A stretch of 64,000 nucleotides of DNA, taken from assembly GCA_950054155.1 (NCBI GenBank), contig CATLOT010000010.1, positions 1-64,000 of the forward strand, in the 5' to 3' direction. A program made the translations under genes and the position numbers. Below are positions 51,923-61,809 of the stretch, piece by piece. How positions within the stretch are numbered: position 1 is the first letter of the stretch; each line of letters opens with the position of its first letter. The notes under the pieces are model-generated. The model made no database searches, was not told where the DNA came from, and saw nothing but the letters and a program-made list of their open reading frames with translations. The stretch comes from an uncultured Bacteriovoracaceae bacterium. GTDB taxonomy: Bacteria > Bdellovibrionota > Bacteriovoracia > Bacteriovoracales > Bacteriovoracaceae.

Positions 51923-53133
51923 TTCTTTTTCATTACACCGGAATACTTTAGGTGAACTTCTTGGGAGATCACCTTATCCGCTATACTTTTCTTCTTTTGA
52001 TCTGTTTCAAAGAGCTCATTACATTGCATGGTGGGATTACCCCTAGGAAAAACCTCTTTGCCGGTGAGGTAGTTCACACACTTCTTTGAATAGTGAGCGA
52101 TATATTCAGGAAAGTTCTTTGCCATATGCTGGGTAAAGACCTTTCTCTTGAGGGAATTTTCATGGGCGAAGACTTTCCCTGGTAATGGGTCCATCTGAGT
52201 GAGCTTTTTAAATATATGACCTCTGAGAGCATAGTTTTGAGAAAGTTCTTCAAGATTATTCCAGGCCAAATTCAAAAGGGGTCCCTCTTCGGGCTCCGTT
52301 AAGTAGTAGTGAGTGAGCCAATAGGATTCTTCAATAGGGCTTAAGGCCTTAAGGTGGTGAAGAACGGTGAAGAGATGGGTGTTTGGCCTATCTTCGAGAA
52401 AGAGCGTCGTCTTAAGATAGGGAGTGATGAGGTCCCAGCATTCTTTATGGGCCATCTCCTTTGTCGTCACTTGAAGTCTCTTTTCTGAGCTTTCATCAAG
52501 GGCAATCTCAAGGTTTTGGTCGATAAGGTATTTGGTAAAGACCTTCTGAATATTGGGCTTGTCACAATAGAATTTTGAGAGGTCTTGCTTAACAAGCTTT
52601 TCAATAAAGGGAAAGCTATCTCCCTTGGGAAAGAAGCCAAGGTGCAGGAGCATAAGCTGATAGCCAGTCTCTGCTTCCTTGCGACTTGTTTTCCAAAAGG
52701 ATTCCATTTGCTTCTTACATTTAAGGGCAAATCCTTGGCCTAGACAGGAATTAAAATAACCCAGAACGTAGGCTTCTCTTTTGACCTGAAAGAATTCATC
52801 TCTTTTAAATTCAGGCCACGCCGCAATCTTTTCGACCTTTTGAAAGTCTTCTTCTTTAAAGCGCTCTTTCCTTCTTAAGTCATCAAGCCAATTGGTGCCC
52901 ATATCACTGAGCATCTCATACCAGCTCTTATCCCTTTGGGTGGGGACGATATCTTTAGCATGTTTAAAGAACTCGTTATAACTTTTTTGAGACTGGAGAA
53001 TCTCAAGATCGGCTTTGGAATAGAGGAGGGTGTTAGCCTGCAAGGAGAAGGTGATAAGGAGTAGACCGAGTAAAAGGCTCAGCCTCATAGGGGGGGTAAC
53101 TGAAAGCCTCAAGTTTGTGCTGTGACGAAACAT
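51919..53133 (-). CDS. Exported protein of unknown function (404 aa)
   Basis: ATG 53133 has AAGGAG 6 nt upstream. A signal-type helix (MRLSLLLGLLLITFSLQA, from residue 16) follows a longer than usual basic N-region. The mature ~370 residues are alpha-helical, rich in aromatic and charged residues, with six to seven cysteines. The repeated helix pairs suggest a solenoid, but no repeat unit is clear. No family recognised. It starts the block of exported genes that extends to 56.7 kb. Confidence 0.7.
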   Translation of the reverse strand: MFRHSTNLRLSVTPPMRLSLLLGLLLITFSLQANTLLYSKADLEILQSQKSYNEFFKHAKDIVPTQRDKSWYEMLSDMGTNWLDDLRRKERFKEEDFQKVEKIAAWPEFKRDEFFQVKREAYVLGYFNSCLGQGFALKCKKQMESFWKTSRKEAETGYQLMLLHLGFFPKGDSFPFIEKLVKQDLSKFYCDKPNIQKVFTKYLIDQNLEIALDESSEKRLQVTTKEMAHKECWDLITPYLKTTLFLEDRPNTHLFTVLHHLKALSPIEESYWLTHYYLTEPEEGPLLNLAWNNLEELSQNYALRGHIFKKLTQMDPLPGKVFAHENSLKRKVFTQHMAKNFPEYIAHYSKKCVNYLTGKEVFPRGNPTMQCNELFETDQKKKSIADKVISQEVHLKYSGVMKKN

Positions 53134-53267
53134 CCGTGTCTCCTTATCATCCATAATTAATTGTAGTAATTATTCTTAGAAGACGTCAATTTTTACTCAA
53201 TTCTTTTTGCTCGATTCCGAAGGTATCAGTCCTCGTAAGAGATAATCCTAAAAAGCCCAAGAGTCCG

Positions 53268-53561
53268 ATGAGTCCTAGCGAAAAGCAAAAGCAAATTGAT
53301 TCAGAAAAGGAAAAAAGTCAGTTTCTTGAGCGTGAAAAAGAGCGCGAGCAAAAAGCACGTGAACAAAGGCTGCTAGAGCACCGTGAACAGTTGCGCCAGC
53401 AGATGTTTTTAAGAAGTGACTATTATCAACTTAGCTTTATAACCAAGTTCTTCATTTTTACCTTAGTCTTTTTGTTGGTTTTCTTTTCCTTGATTCTAGC
53501 TCTCAGTTACTCCGAGAGTTTAAAACCCCTTATTTTTAGTTTTATAAAATTAATTATTTAG
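53268..53561 (+). CDS. Coiled-coil, tail-anchored membrane protein
   Basis: A 97-aa protein. Residues about 4-45 are almost entirely Lys, Glu, Gln and Arg in heptads (coiled coil), and one membrane helix spans about 58-81 (FIFTLVFLLVFFSLILALSY). The C-terminus is hydrophobic. Possibly a divisome- or scaffold-type small membrane protein; no family recognised. The ribosome binding site is weak. Confidence 0.6.
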   Translation: MSPSEKQKQIDSEKEKSQFLEREKEREQKAREQRLLEHREQLRQQMFLRSDYYQLSFITKFFIFTLVFLLVFFSLILALSYSESLKPLIFSFIKLII

Positions 53562-53606
53562 CCGATAAAAGAAAAAAGCGATCTAACTTATTTAAGGTGA
53601 TTTGAT

Positions 53607-54236
53607 ATGAAACTTTTGTCTGCATTAGTTCTCACTCTACTTTTTAATCTTTCCTATGCTGAGGACTGTGCCCATTGTGGTAATAAAATGACAGGGGCTA
53701 ATGAAGGGACATTGGTCCTTAAGTATATGTCTGGCTCTGAACTCATTGAAAATCTTGCCTGTACTCCAGGAGCCGATCTCTCTGAAAGCTTTTGTACTCT
53801 TCTCACCGTTTTTGACAATATTGATGATTACCATACTTTTATCAAACGATGCTTTCCCAATACAAGCCTTGATGAGATTTATGGCAGGGCCTTCTTTGCT
53901 TGCTCCGATGTGGGTTATCATCAAGATGAGATAAGTCTTTTGAGTCACCTTGCGATTCAATTTCCTGGTTTTTCGGTGGGCATCATGCCGGTAGTGCGTG
54001 GGTATCGTGACCAAGGACGACTCGAGCGCTTTAGTGAGCTTCTTAATCAAAAGGATTCTCAAGGGCGTACCTTCCTTGATGTTTATAAAGAAGCCCTTGA
54101 TAAGGGAGAGTATATTGGCACCCAGCTCCCCGCGGCCACTGCCAGTATTATCAAAAAAGCCTGTATGTTAGGCGGGGTTTATAACAAATACCCCCAACCG
54201 GCAGACTGTAAGAGAAAGGATAAACTTTTCAAGTAA
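53607..54236 (+). CDS. Exported cysteine-containing protein of unknown function
   Basis: A 209-aa protein with signal peptide MKLLSALVLTLLFNLSYA. The mature N-terminus begins EDCAHCGNK (CxxC), with further cysteines (ACTPG, FCTLL, RCFPN, ACSD, ACML, DCKRK), eight in all, likely paired as disulfides in the periplasm. No family recognised. The gene is followed within 61 nt by the large exported protein gene. Confidence 0.68.
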   Translation: MKLLSALVLTLLFNLSYAEDCAHCGNKMTGANEGTLVLKYMSGSELIENLACTPGADLSESFCTLLTVFDNIDDYHTFIKRCFPNTSLDEIYGRAFFACSDVGYHQDEISLLSHLAIQFPGFSVGIMPVVRGYRDQGRLERFSELLNQKDSQGRTFLDVYKEALDKGEYIGTQLPAATASIIKKACMLGGVYNKYPQPADCKRKDKLFK

Positions 54237-54297
54237 TCTTCATCTCTTTCTTCGTAATAAAATTTAATGTTCTTAGCTAAGTTTCCGAAATGTAAGC

Positions 54298-56679
54298 ATG
54301 AGGAAATTAAAACTGAAAAGAGATGTGGCAACACTTCTTTTTCTCTACTCTCATTTAAGTTGGGGCCAGGGCTTTAATTGTTTAAAAGCGCAGCCTTTTA
54401 GCGAAGCGGTAGCCTTTGAAAAGACAGACTGCTCTGAGGCCTATGAGATGAGCGAGTCACTTCTTGATGACTTTAAAGAGCAGCGCATGACAACGATTAA
54501 GGCTAATCTTGGTCTTGCTCTTAATAATTCTGTCGTCAAGGCCGTCGATAGTATGGCCCAGGTCGACTTTTTAAATTCCTATTTTAAAAAGGACTATGGA
54601 AAGGAGAGTAGCTGCTCCCTTTCAAAGGCCTATGAAACTTTTCCTTGTTTAAAAGAGGGGAATCAAAACCTTGCTGAGCTTACCAATGGCAGGCATAGTG
54701 ACGTCAAAGACCTCTTCTCATCCATTGCTAAACGCTACAGCGAGAATGTCAGTGGAACGGTATCCAATGATCCTAAGAAGTGTCTCAATCCTTTCTTAAG
54801 AAAGAAAATGGCAATGGATCGCTTTCTTAAGGACAATAAAGACTTAGATCTTAAGAAGCTTATGGAGCAAGGGACTGATGGCCTTAATGAAGAGGGCTTA
54901 AAAGATTATAATAATATCCTTGGCCCACTCTTTATGAACACAGGTGATATTGATCTTTCCCACATTGAAGGGGATACACTGAGTGAACAAGTGGAATCAG
55001 TTCTTAGTCATAATAGTGAAAATCTAGAAAAGCACACGATAGCAACTTGTCAAAAAATGATTGAAAAGGTTGTTGGTGTGGTTTGCTCACCTGTTAATCA
55101 CCATAGTGTTGATGATAGTGGATTTAATAGCGTGGTTTTTCAATATGAGCAGGACTCCCATATGGCGGGGTTTGATGAGTTTGAAGCGGAATTTTCTGAT
55201 GTTCCCGTCGATCAAACCTACGGTCACTTCATCCTTAATTGCCAACCGGCCTGTGAGAAAGACTGTGAAAAGGTGACCACCCTTAAAGAGATCAAAGAGA
55301 AATACTTTGGTGAAAATATCGAAGATCATTTTGTTTATAACGATCTTCAAGAGCAGTATTATCACACAACAGTTGATGAGGAATTCTGTCCTTTAATCGC
55401 CTGTGGCAATGGTCTTGAAGTTCAAAAGGGTGCCCAGTGTGAGCCTTTAGAGGTTAAAAGAACACCTCAAGAGATGAGAGAATATCTCAACTGCGAAGAG
55501 GATCAATACTGTCAAACCCGCTCATTTCAAGGATTCACGAATCTTCTTGAGCTTCCAGGGCAAGACTCCGATCACTATTATTCTAGCTTTTCTCGCCAGT
55601 TCCTAGGAGAAACCTTTACCCCTGTGCCGGTCTCTACAGGAAAGAGTGAGGTTGCAAGTTCAACAGAAGCTGTCACACCATTAAGACCAGAGGAGCCCGC
55701 CCCTGAAATTGCGAGGCGAATAAAAAAATCAAAACCTCAAAAAATTGCGACTGCTTCTAAGCCTCAAAGCGCCTTAAGTGTGCAAGAGTCTCCACGGAAT
55801 GCTCCTCAAGATGCTGTTGTTACAGAGGTGCCACTGAAAACCTCAGGTGCTGTCAGTGAAAATCAATTTGACCGCGATCTTTACAAAAGAATGGGAAGTA
55901 TTATCAGAGACTCCCTTGAACACCAGGAAAAGAGTACTGATTACTATGAAAAGAATTTAGAAGAAATTGTTGCTGCCAACAAAGAATTAGAGCAACGAAT
56001 AAATTCGCGCATGGGAGAGGGGCCAACAACTGTCGCCAAACAATTTTCGCCACCACCGCAAGTGAGAACACCCCTTCGTCCAGAGGTCAGAAGAGCTGAA
56101 GTTGATAACTCAGCATGGCAAAGTGCACTAGCAGAGAATAAGAAACTCAATGCTCAGTGGAATAATCTGAACCAATCTCGAAATGTTGACGGAGCGTCAC
56201 CAGCACCAAGTGAAGCCTTTGAGACAAATCCTGGTCGACCTGGTGGTGGAGGGCGATCTCTTGCTTCTCAAGCCACTTCTGGTGGGACACTTGGTTCTAC
56301 GGCTGGGGCCGCAGCAAGCTCAGAAACTGGTGAAGATAATGCAGGGGCTAAGCGTCTTGGTGCCCTGGCAGGCGGTGGCATTCTTCAAGAAAATTTAAAA
56401 TCTATTGAGACACAGATTAACACTCTTCCTCAAATGGACCATAATGAACTGACAGCGCGAGGTGTAAGTCTTGAAGAGCCCTTCTTACTTAAAGTAAAGG
56501 TTGAAGGGCGCTTTGTGACAGTACCTGTGCGGCCCTTTCTCTATAAGGGCAAGAAAATGCTAGCCCCTGTGATTGACCAGGAGAATTGGATTCTAAGTAG
56601 CGTACTGCGAAAGTCTCCTCTTTTTACCAGCTACTATGATTATGAAAGGAAGCGTGAGGCCAAACTTTCAGCTCTTTAG
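54298..56679 (+). CDS. Large exported protein of unknown function (793 aa)
   Basis: A 793-aa protein with a signal peptide (cleavage near SWGQG). The first ~430 residues are cysteine-rich and folded-looking (CLKAQP, DCSEAY, SLSKAYETFPCL, NCQPACEKDCEK). About 440-700 is a long low-complexity linker rich in Pro, Ala, Ser and Gly with a short coiled coil (YYEKNLEEIVAANKEL). A compact C-terminal domain of ~80 residues (LLKVKVEGRFVTVPVRPFLY) ends the chain. The layout suggests an envelope or cell-surface protein with a spacer. No family recognised. Confidence 0.68.
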   Translation: MRKLKLKRDVATLLFLYSHLSWGQGFNCLKAQPFSEAVAFEKTDCSEAYEMSESLLDDFKEQRMTTIKANLGLALNNSVVKAVDSMAQVDFLNSYFKKDYGKESSCSLSKAYETFPCLKEGNQNLAELTNGRHSDVKDLFSSIAKRYSENVSGTVSNDPKKCLNPFLRKKMAMDRFLKDNKDLDLKKLMEQGTDGLNEEGLKDYNNILGPLFMNTGDIDLSHIEGDTLSEQVESVLSHNSENLEKHTIATCQKMIEKVVGVVCSPVNHHSVDDSGFNSVVFQYEQDSHMAGFDEFEAEFSDVPVDQTYGHFILNCQPACEKDCEKVTTLKEIKEKYFGENIEDHFVYNDLQEQYYHTTVDEEFCPLIACGNGLEVQKGAQCEPLEVKRTPQEMREYLNCEEDQYCQTRSFQGFTNLLELPGQDSDHYYSSFSRQFLGETFTPVPVSTGKSEVASSTEAVTPLRPEEPAPEIARRIKKSKPQKIATASKPQSALSVQESPRNAPQDAVVTEVPLKTSGAVSENQFDRDLYKRMGSIIRDSLEHQEKSTDYYEKNLEEIVAANKELEQRINSRMGEGPTTVAKQFSPPPQVRTPLRPEVRRAEVDNSAWQSALAENKKLNAQWNNLNQSRNVDGASPAPSEAFETNPGRPGGGGRSLASQATSGGTLGSTAGAAASSETGEDNAGAKRLGALAGGGILQENLKSIETQINTLPQMDHNELTARGVSLEEPFLLKVKVEGRFVTVPVRPFLYKGKKMLAPVIDQENWILSSVLRKSPLFTSYYDYERKREAKLSAL

Positions 56680-56747
56680 AAGATAGCGAACATGGTTAAA
56701 AAGGTAGTCAAAATTTGATGATCTCATGATAGGGTAGGGGCCAATAA

Positions 56748-59700
56748 ATGGAGAGGATAATGACAGAAACTAATGATAAGCCATTATTGGCTAAGACCCC
56801 GGTTATTCCCGTTGTTAAGGAAACAAGTCTCAAGGTCCGCGAGGATGATTGGACTCTTAAATACTATCCCGAGTTTGAAAATATCATCACTGATTATAAA
56901 GAAGATTTGATTCGTCAACTGGCGCCTTTTTGTCATGACGACTTTTCTTCCTTTAGGGTGCAGCTGATTGTTGGTGGAATTCCACTGCTCTTTGGTCTCT
57001 ATATTAAAGAGAAGACGATTGGAGTGTATTCGCCACGTCTAGGGCGTGAGCTCTTTCTTATTGAGCAGATCCAACAAAATAAGAACGAAGAACCTTGTGC
57101 GACTCTTGTTCATACTGAGGAATATAAGACTTTTAAAGATTATGCTGAAATGGTGGCAGCCTTGCCTCTGCATGAGTTTCCGTCTCAATATGATCTTGTC
57201 ACTAAGAAGTACGATCTTCCTGACCTGATCAATGATCGCTTTTATCAGGAACTCGAAACTGATATTGATGGGAAAATCCAAAAGCTTGTAAAGCATATCG
57301 ATACCTATAAGCCGTCTTTCTTTGAAAAGGTTTCCGATTTTGGTCTCGATTTAACAGCACGATTTGCGCTGATGAGAATTCATCTTCTCAAGTTTCTCGC
57401 TATTTTACCCTCTCTTGATCATGATGATAGTGGTCAAGAGGTCAAAAGAATTCTCCTTGAAACCTTTAGAAGGCTTGTGAGTGATTCGACGAAAGCGAAA
57501 CTCCTTAGAAAAAAAGGTCAGGAAGCCCCTTTACCTGGATATATTATTGCTGCCTTAAAGGTGGGCTCTTTTGTTGGTAATGCCCTCCCAGCAAAGACCC
57601 TTGCTGATATTGTCAGAAACTCTGTTCGTTTTATGGCAAAGAGATTTATAGCAGGGGAAAATATCGAATCTGTTCAGGCGTCTTTTAGCAACCTTTTTCA
57701 ATCCAAAAGAGATGTGACTCTCGACCAGCTAGGTGAATTGGTTGTCTCTGAAAAAGAAGCTGATAATTACTGCAGAGAAGTTCTTAATCTTATCGAAGGG
57801 TTTGGTCTCCACGTTAAAAAAGGGGACAAGAACAAGGCGGGCATTAACAGGGCCCACGTCTCTATTAAGGTGAGTGCACTTTGTAGTGACTTCAAACCGG
57901 AGGCCCCTGAGTATACCTATAATCTCGTTGCTCCCAGGCTTAAGGAAATACTTATTAAGGCCAAAGAGAAAGACGTTTTTATTAATATCGATGCGGAACA
58001 CTATGACTACCGGGACATTGTCTTTGATGTCTATAAACGAGTCCTCCTTGAGACCGAAGAACTCAAAGACTATGCCCAGACTGGTATTGTTCTCCAGGCC
58101 TATCTTCGTGATGCTTACGAACATTTAGTTGATATTAAGAATCTCGCCAGCGAGCGTGGGATTCGCATGCCCATTCGTATTGTTAAAGGTGCGTATTGGG
58201 ATGCTGAAACGGTAGAAGCAGATGCTCATTCATTTGATGCTCCCGAGTTTCTTAACAAGGAAGAAACGGATCTTAATTTTAGGCAACTGATCGTTAAGAT
58301 CTTTGACTTTGATCCTCATGTTCAGCTTTGTCTTGCCAGTCATAATTTTGCCGATCACTGCTTTGCTGAAGTTCTTAGAGAAAAGAAATATGCTCACACA
58401 CCAGAGATTGAGCACCAATGTCTTCATATGACCTATGAGGCCCTCTCAACGGGGCTTGCAAAAATGGGGTGGCCGACAAGAAACTATGTTCCCGTGGGAA
58501 GTCTTCTGGTGGGGATGGCCTACCTTGTAAGACGGATTATGGAAAATAGTAGTCAGGTTGGTGTCCTTACTATTATGCGCTCTCATAAGAAGTCTGGACG
58601 CATGGATAACCCTATGACTGTTCACCTTCGTCAAAAAGAAGAGTGGACTCTGGTTCACGACAAGACAGTGGGGAATATGACGAGCGAGTATTTTAATATC
58701 ACTCCTATTCGCCTCTATGTAAAAAGGCAGTGGGATGTTGTTAATAATGCCTATAAGAAATTTAAGAGTGAGCATCAGGTTAAAATTTTTGAAAATAATT
58801 TCCTTACTCAGGGAGAGGAAGTAGAAATTAAATCAAGTTCAGATCCTTCCATGGTGGTTGGTAAGATTCGAAATGCCTCTGTAGAGGATGTGGAGAAGGC
58901 GGTGCAAACGGTAGAGGCCAGCTACAATAAAGGAACGTGGTCTCGCTGCTTTTGGCTTACGCGCTCAAGTATTCTTCTCAAGGCCGCTGATATTATGCTC
59001 AGCCGCCGTAACGAACTTTCAGCACTCATCAGTTATGAAGCAGGAAAGGCCATTGCTGAAGCTTATGCCGATGTGGATGAGGCGGTCGACTTTCTCAATT
59101 ACTACGCCCGTGAGGAGAGAAAGATCACTGTCCACTCAAGTCAGATGGTCAGTCGCGGGCCAATCGTTGCGATCACACCTTGGAACTTTCCGATTGCGAT
59201 TCCTACTGGCATGGTATCGGGCCCCTTAGTTGCGGGTAATACCGTGATACTAAAATCTGCTGAACAAACGCCTCTTATCGCGCAAGAGATGGTTAATATT
59301 CTTCATGAAGCAGGTGTTCCTAAAGACGCCCTTATTCACCTTTCTGGAGAAGGTGAGACAGTTGGGGCCGCCCTTGTTAATCATGAGAAGGTTGCAGGCT
59401 ACGTCTTCACTGGTTCTAAAACGGTTGGGCAACTCATCGCCCACAGTGCCGGTAAGCGCTTTTATAAGAATGAATTATGGGGCATAGAATTTCCTGTCAA
59501 AGTTATTACTGAACTTGGTGGTAAGAACGCCATTATTGTAACGGCAAATGCGGAGCTAGATGAAACCGTCGCTGGCATTCTCTATTCTTCATTTGCCCAC
59601 GCAGGTCAAAAATGTAGTGCGGCCAGTAGAATTATTGTTGATCAATCAGTTAAAGAGCGCCTCATTGAAAGACTTAAAGAAGCGGTAGCCGATCTTGAGG

Positions 59701-60968
59701 TAAGCGAAGCGTTTAAGTTTAGTTGTAGTGTCAACCCGGTGATCACAAAAGAAGATCAAGAAAGGTTACGCCGCCAGGTTAAAGAGGCCAAAGAAGAGGC
59801 CATGCGAGTTGGGGGCAGAGTCGTGATTGACCGCTCTCAAGAAGAACTACCAGGTTATTGTGTGGGACCTGCTGTTATTGAAGTCCCCGCAAGCTTAGCC
59901 CGTGAGGAAAGTTATGCAAGAACCGAGCTCTTTGGGCCAGTTGTTCATATAATTGGTGTCAGTGGACTTGAAGAGTCTCTTGAGATTTTTAACAGTACTG
60001 ACTATGCCTTAACAGGTGGGATCTTTTCTCAGTCTCAAGACGATATTGATTTTCTAAGTGCTCAAATGGAGTGTGGCAATCTCTACGTCAATCGAACGAT
60101 CACTGGAGCCCGTGTTGGTATCGAGCCCTTTGGTGGCTTTAAGATGAGTGGGACTGGGCCTAAGGCCGGTGGGAAGGTTTACATACCTGCCTTTCACATT
60201 CACCGCCATGATGTTGATGACGTCAATACTCCGGAGGAGAGTGGCTTTCATGACAAAATTATTCTAGCCGGGCGAAGTGGCTTTGGAGCTCAAATGCGAG
60301 TTGAGCGCACGGAAGTGGCACTAGAACTTTTTATTCTTCATTTTCAAACCTTCTTTAAGGGGATCAGAGGCCATGACAAACGCCTCATTTCTAAGTTTAG
60401 AAAATGGATGAAATCAAACGCCCTACGCTACATAACAAAAGATCACGCCAATCAGGAAATTCCTGGGCAGGAGAGTTTTTCTAACTTTGAAATTCAAGGT
60501 GAGCACGCTCTTGCTGTGATGGCCCAAGAAGTTCCTCATATTTCAAGCTTTCTTCAAGTGGTCGCGGCCATCCTCATGGGAACCGGTGTAACAGTTCTTT
60601 GTCGTTCAAAGAAGAGTTATGAATGGTGGCAAGGAATTAGTAATTACTATTATCAAGCGGGTATTAGCCGCGAAAACTTTGTGGTTTATTTTCCAGGGGA
60701 TGAAGCCTTTGAGAAAACCCTCAAGCATCCTCTCGTGAGTTACTGCATTGTCGATGGTGATAAGAAGTGGGTGAGTCGCATTCTAGAGTCCATCTATGAT
60801 GGTGATTTTAATGAAAGGCGAATCAGAAATATTTATTCGCCCTTTGACACTTTTAATCCCACTGATTTTAAGAGACTCTGTGGCAATTATGTCTGGGTAA
60901 GGGCCTTTGCCGTTAATACCATGAGGCACGGAGCTCCACTTGATCTTGACCTTGATGTAGAAGTTTAA
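56748..60968 (+). CDS. putA: Bifunctional proline dehydrogenase / P5C dehydrogenase with C-terminal extension
   Basis: A 1406-aa enzyme that oxidises proline to glutamate. The FAD-dependent PRODH barrel spans about 330-660 (VSIKVSALCS, VLQAYLRDAYEHL, RIVKGAYWDAE). The NAD-dependent P5CDH domain spans about 710-1180 (ITPWNFPIAIP near 808, FTGSKTVGQ, ELGGKN, catalytic C956 in HAGQKCSAA). The last ~220 residues are a non-catalytic extension, as in long PutAs that carry an aldehyde-dehydrogenase-like C-terminal domain. There is no N-terminal ribbon-helix-helix repressor domain. ATG 56748 or ATG 56760 are both possible starts. Confidence 0.94.
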   Translation: MERIMTETNDKPLLAKTPVIPVVKETSLKVREDDWTLKYYPEFENIITDYKEDLIRQLAPFCHDDFSSFRVQLIVGGIPLLFGLYIKEKTIGVYSPRLGRELFLIEQIQQNKNEEPCATLVHTEEYKTFKDYAEMVAALPLHEFPSQYDLVTKKYDLPDLINDRFYQELETDIDGKIQKLVKHIDTYKPSFFEKVSDFGLDLTARFALMRIHLLKFLAILPSLDHDDSGQEVKRILLETFRRLVSDSTKAKLLRKKGQEAPLPGYIIAALKVGSFVGNALPAKTLADIVRNSVRFMAKRFIAGENIESVQASFSNLFQSKRDVTLDQLGELVVSEKEADNYCREVLNLIEGFGLHVKKGDKNKAGINRAHVSIKVSALCSDFKPEAPEYTYNLVAPRLKEILIKAKEKDVFINIDAEHYDYRDIVFDVYKRVLLETEELKDYAQTGIVLQAYLRDAYEHLVDIKNLASERGIRMPIRIVKGAYWDAETVEADAHSFDAPEFLNKEETDLNFRQLIVKIFDFDPHVQLCLASHNFADHCFAEVLREKKYAHTPEIEHQCLHMTYEALSTGLAKMGWPTRNYVPVGSLLVGMAYLVRRIMENSSQVGVLTIMRSHKKSGRMDNPMTVHLRQKEEWTLVHDKTVGNMTSEYFNITPIRLYVKRQWDVVNNAYKKFKSEHQVKIFENNFLTQGEEVEIKSSSDPSMVVGKIRNASVEDVEKAVQTVEASYNKGTWSRCFWLTRSSILLKAADIMLSRRNELSALISYEAGKAIAEAYADVDEAVDFLNYYAREERKITVHSSQMVSRGPIVAITPWNFPIAIPTGMVSGPLVAGNTVILKSAEQTPLIAQEMVNILHEAGVPKDALIHLSGEGETVGAALVNHEKVAGYVFTGSKTVGQLIAHSAGKRFYKNELWGIEFPVKVITELGGKNAIIVTANAELDETVAGILYSSFAHAGQKCSAASRIIVDQSVKERLIERLKEAVADLEVSEAFKFSCSVNPVITKEDQERLRRQVKEAKEEAMRVGGRVVIDRSQEELPGYCVGPAVIEVPASLAREESYARTELFGPVVHIIGVSGLEESLEIFNSTDYALTGGIFSQSQDDIDFLSAQMECGNLYVNRTITGARVGIEPFGGFKMSGTGPKAGGKVYIPAFHIHRHDVDDVNTPEESGFHDKIILAGRSGFGAQMRVERTEVALELFILHFQTFFKGIRGHDKRLISKFRKWMKSNALRYITKDHANQEIPGQESFSNFEIQGEHALAVMAQEVPHISSFLQVVAAILMGTGVTVLCRSKKSYEWWQGISNYYYQAGISRENFVVYFPGDEAFEKTLKHPLVSYCIVDGDKKWVSRILESIYDGDFNERRIRNIYSPFDTFNPTDFKRLCGNYVWVRAFAVNTMRHGAPLDLDLDVEV

Positions 60969-60979
60969 AGGATAATTCA

Positions 60980-61792
60980 ATGGCAAAATTAATGACCTTA
61001 GGCGCTGGCAATATGGCCAGTGCCCTTCTCTTTCCTATGAGAAACTCTTTAGAAGGCTTTTACGCTTTTACCCCTTCTGTGACTAAAGCCGCCGAACTGG
61101 CCAAAACAATGGGGGGCAAGTGTATTGAAACTCTTGATCGCTATCCCAAGGACGTTGATTTTCTCTTTCTTGCTTTTAAGCCCCAACAATTTGATCAGGC
61201 GAGTAACGAACTCCTTGAAAAGGCTAAGATCAAAGAGAGCACTGTTATTGTCAGTATGCTTGCTGGGACGCCGCTTGAGGTTCTTAAAGAGAAGTTTAAT
61301 AGTGATAGAGTGGTGAGAATTATGCCCAACACTCCCTGCACGACAGGCAAGGGTGTTATTTTAACTCTCTTCGGTGCCGGAGTTAATGATGAAGAGAAGA
61401 AAGAGCTTCTCTTTCTTCTGAATACCGCTGGTATGACCCATGACTGTGAAAGTGAAGATCAATTTGATGCGATCACGGCCGTAACAGGAAGTGGACCTGC
61501 CTATATCTTCGAGTATGCAAGGCAAATGGCGAGTTACTTAGAATCCGTTGGCGTTAAAGAGACTAAAGATCTTGTCGCTCAACTCTTTCTTGGCACCAGT
61601 AAATTAATGACTGATAGTCCCCTTGATTTTGAAACTCTACGTAATAATGTCACGAGTAAAAAGGGTGTCACCTATGAGGCCCTTGAAAGCTTTAAGGCCG
61701 ATAAGTGGGAGGAGCTCACTCACCGAGGTCTACAAAAAAATCTTAAGAGAAGTCTTGAACTCAGAGAAAATGCCCTTAAACTAAGAAAGTAA
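60980..61792 (+). CDS. proC: Pyrroline-5-carboxylate reductase
   Basis: A 270-aa NAD(P)H enzyme converting P5C to proline, the last step of proline synthesis. N-terminal GAGNMASAL (8-16) is the nucleotide-binding loop. RIMPNTPCTTGKGV and TAVTGSGPAYIFEY are family hallmarks. It lies 11 nt after putA, which runs the opposite chemistry. AAGGA precedes the ATG. Confidence 0.95.
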   Translation: MAKLMTLGAGNMASALLFPMRNSLEGFYAFTPSVTKAAELAKTMGGKCIETLDRYPKDVDFLFLAFKPQQFDQASNELLEKAKIKESTVIVSMLAGTPLEVLKEKFNSDRVVRIMPNTPCTTGKGVILTLFGAGVNDEEKKELLFLLNTAGMTHDCESEDQFDAITAVTGSGPAYIFEYARQMASYLESVGVKETKDLVAQLFLGTSKLMTDSPLDFETLRNNVTSKKGVTYEALESFKADKWEELTHRGLQKNLKRSLELRENALKLRK

Positions 61793-61809
61793 ATTTCACG
61801 GAGAAGACT

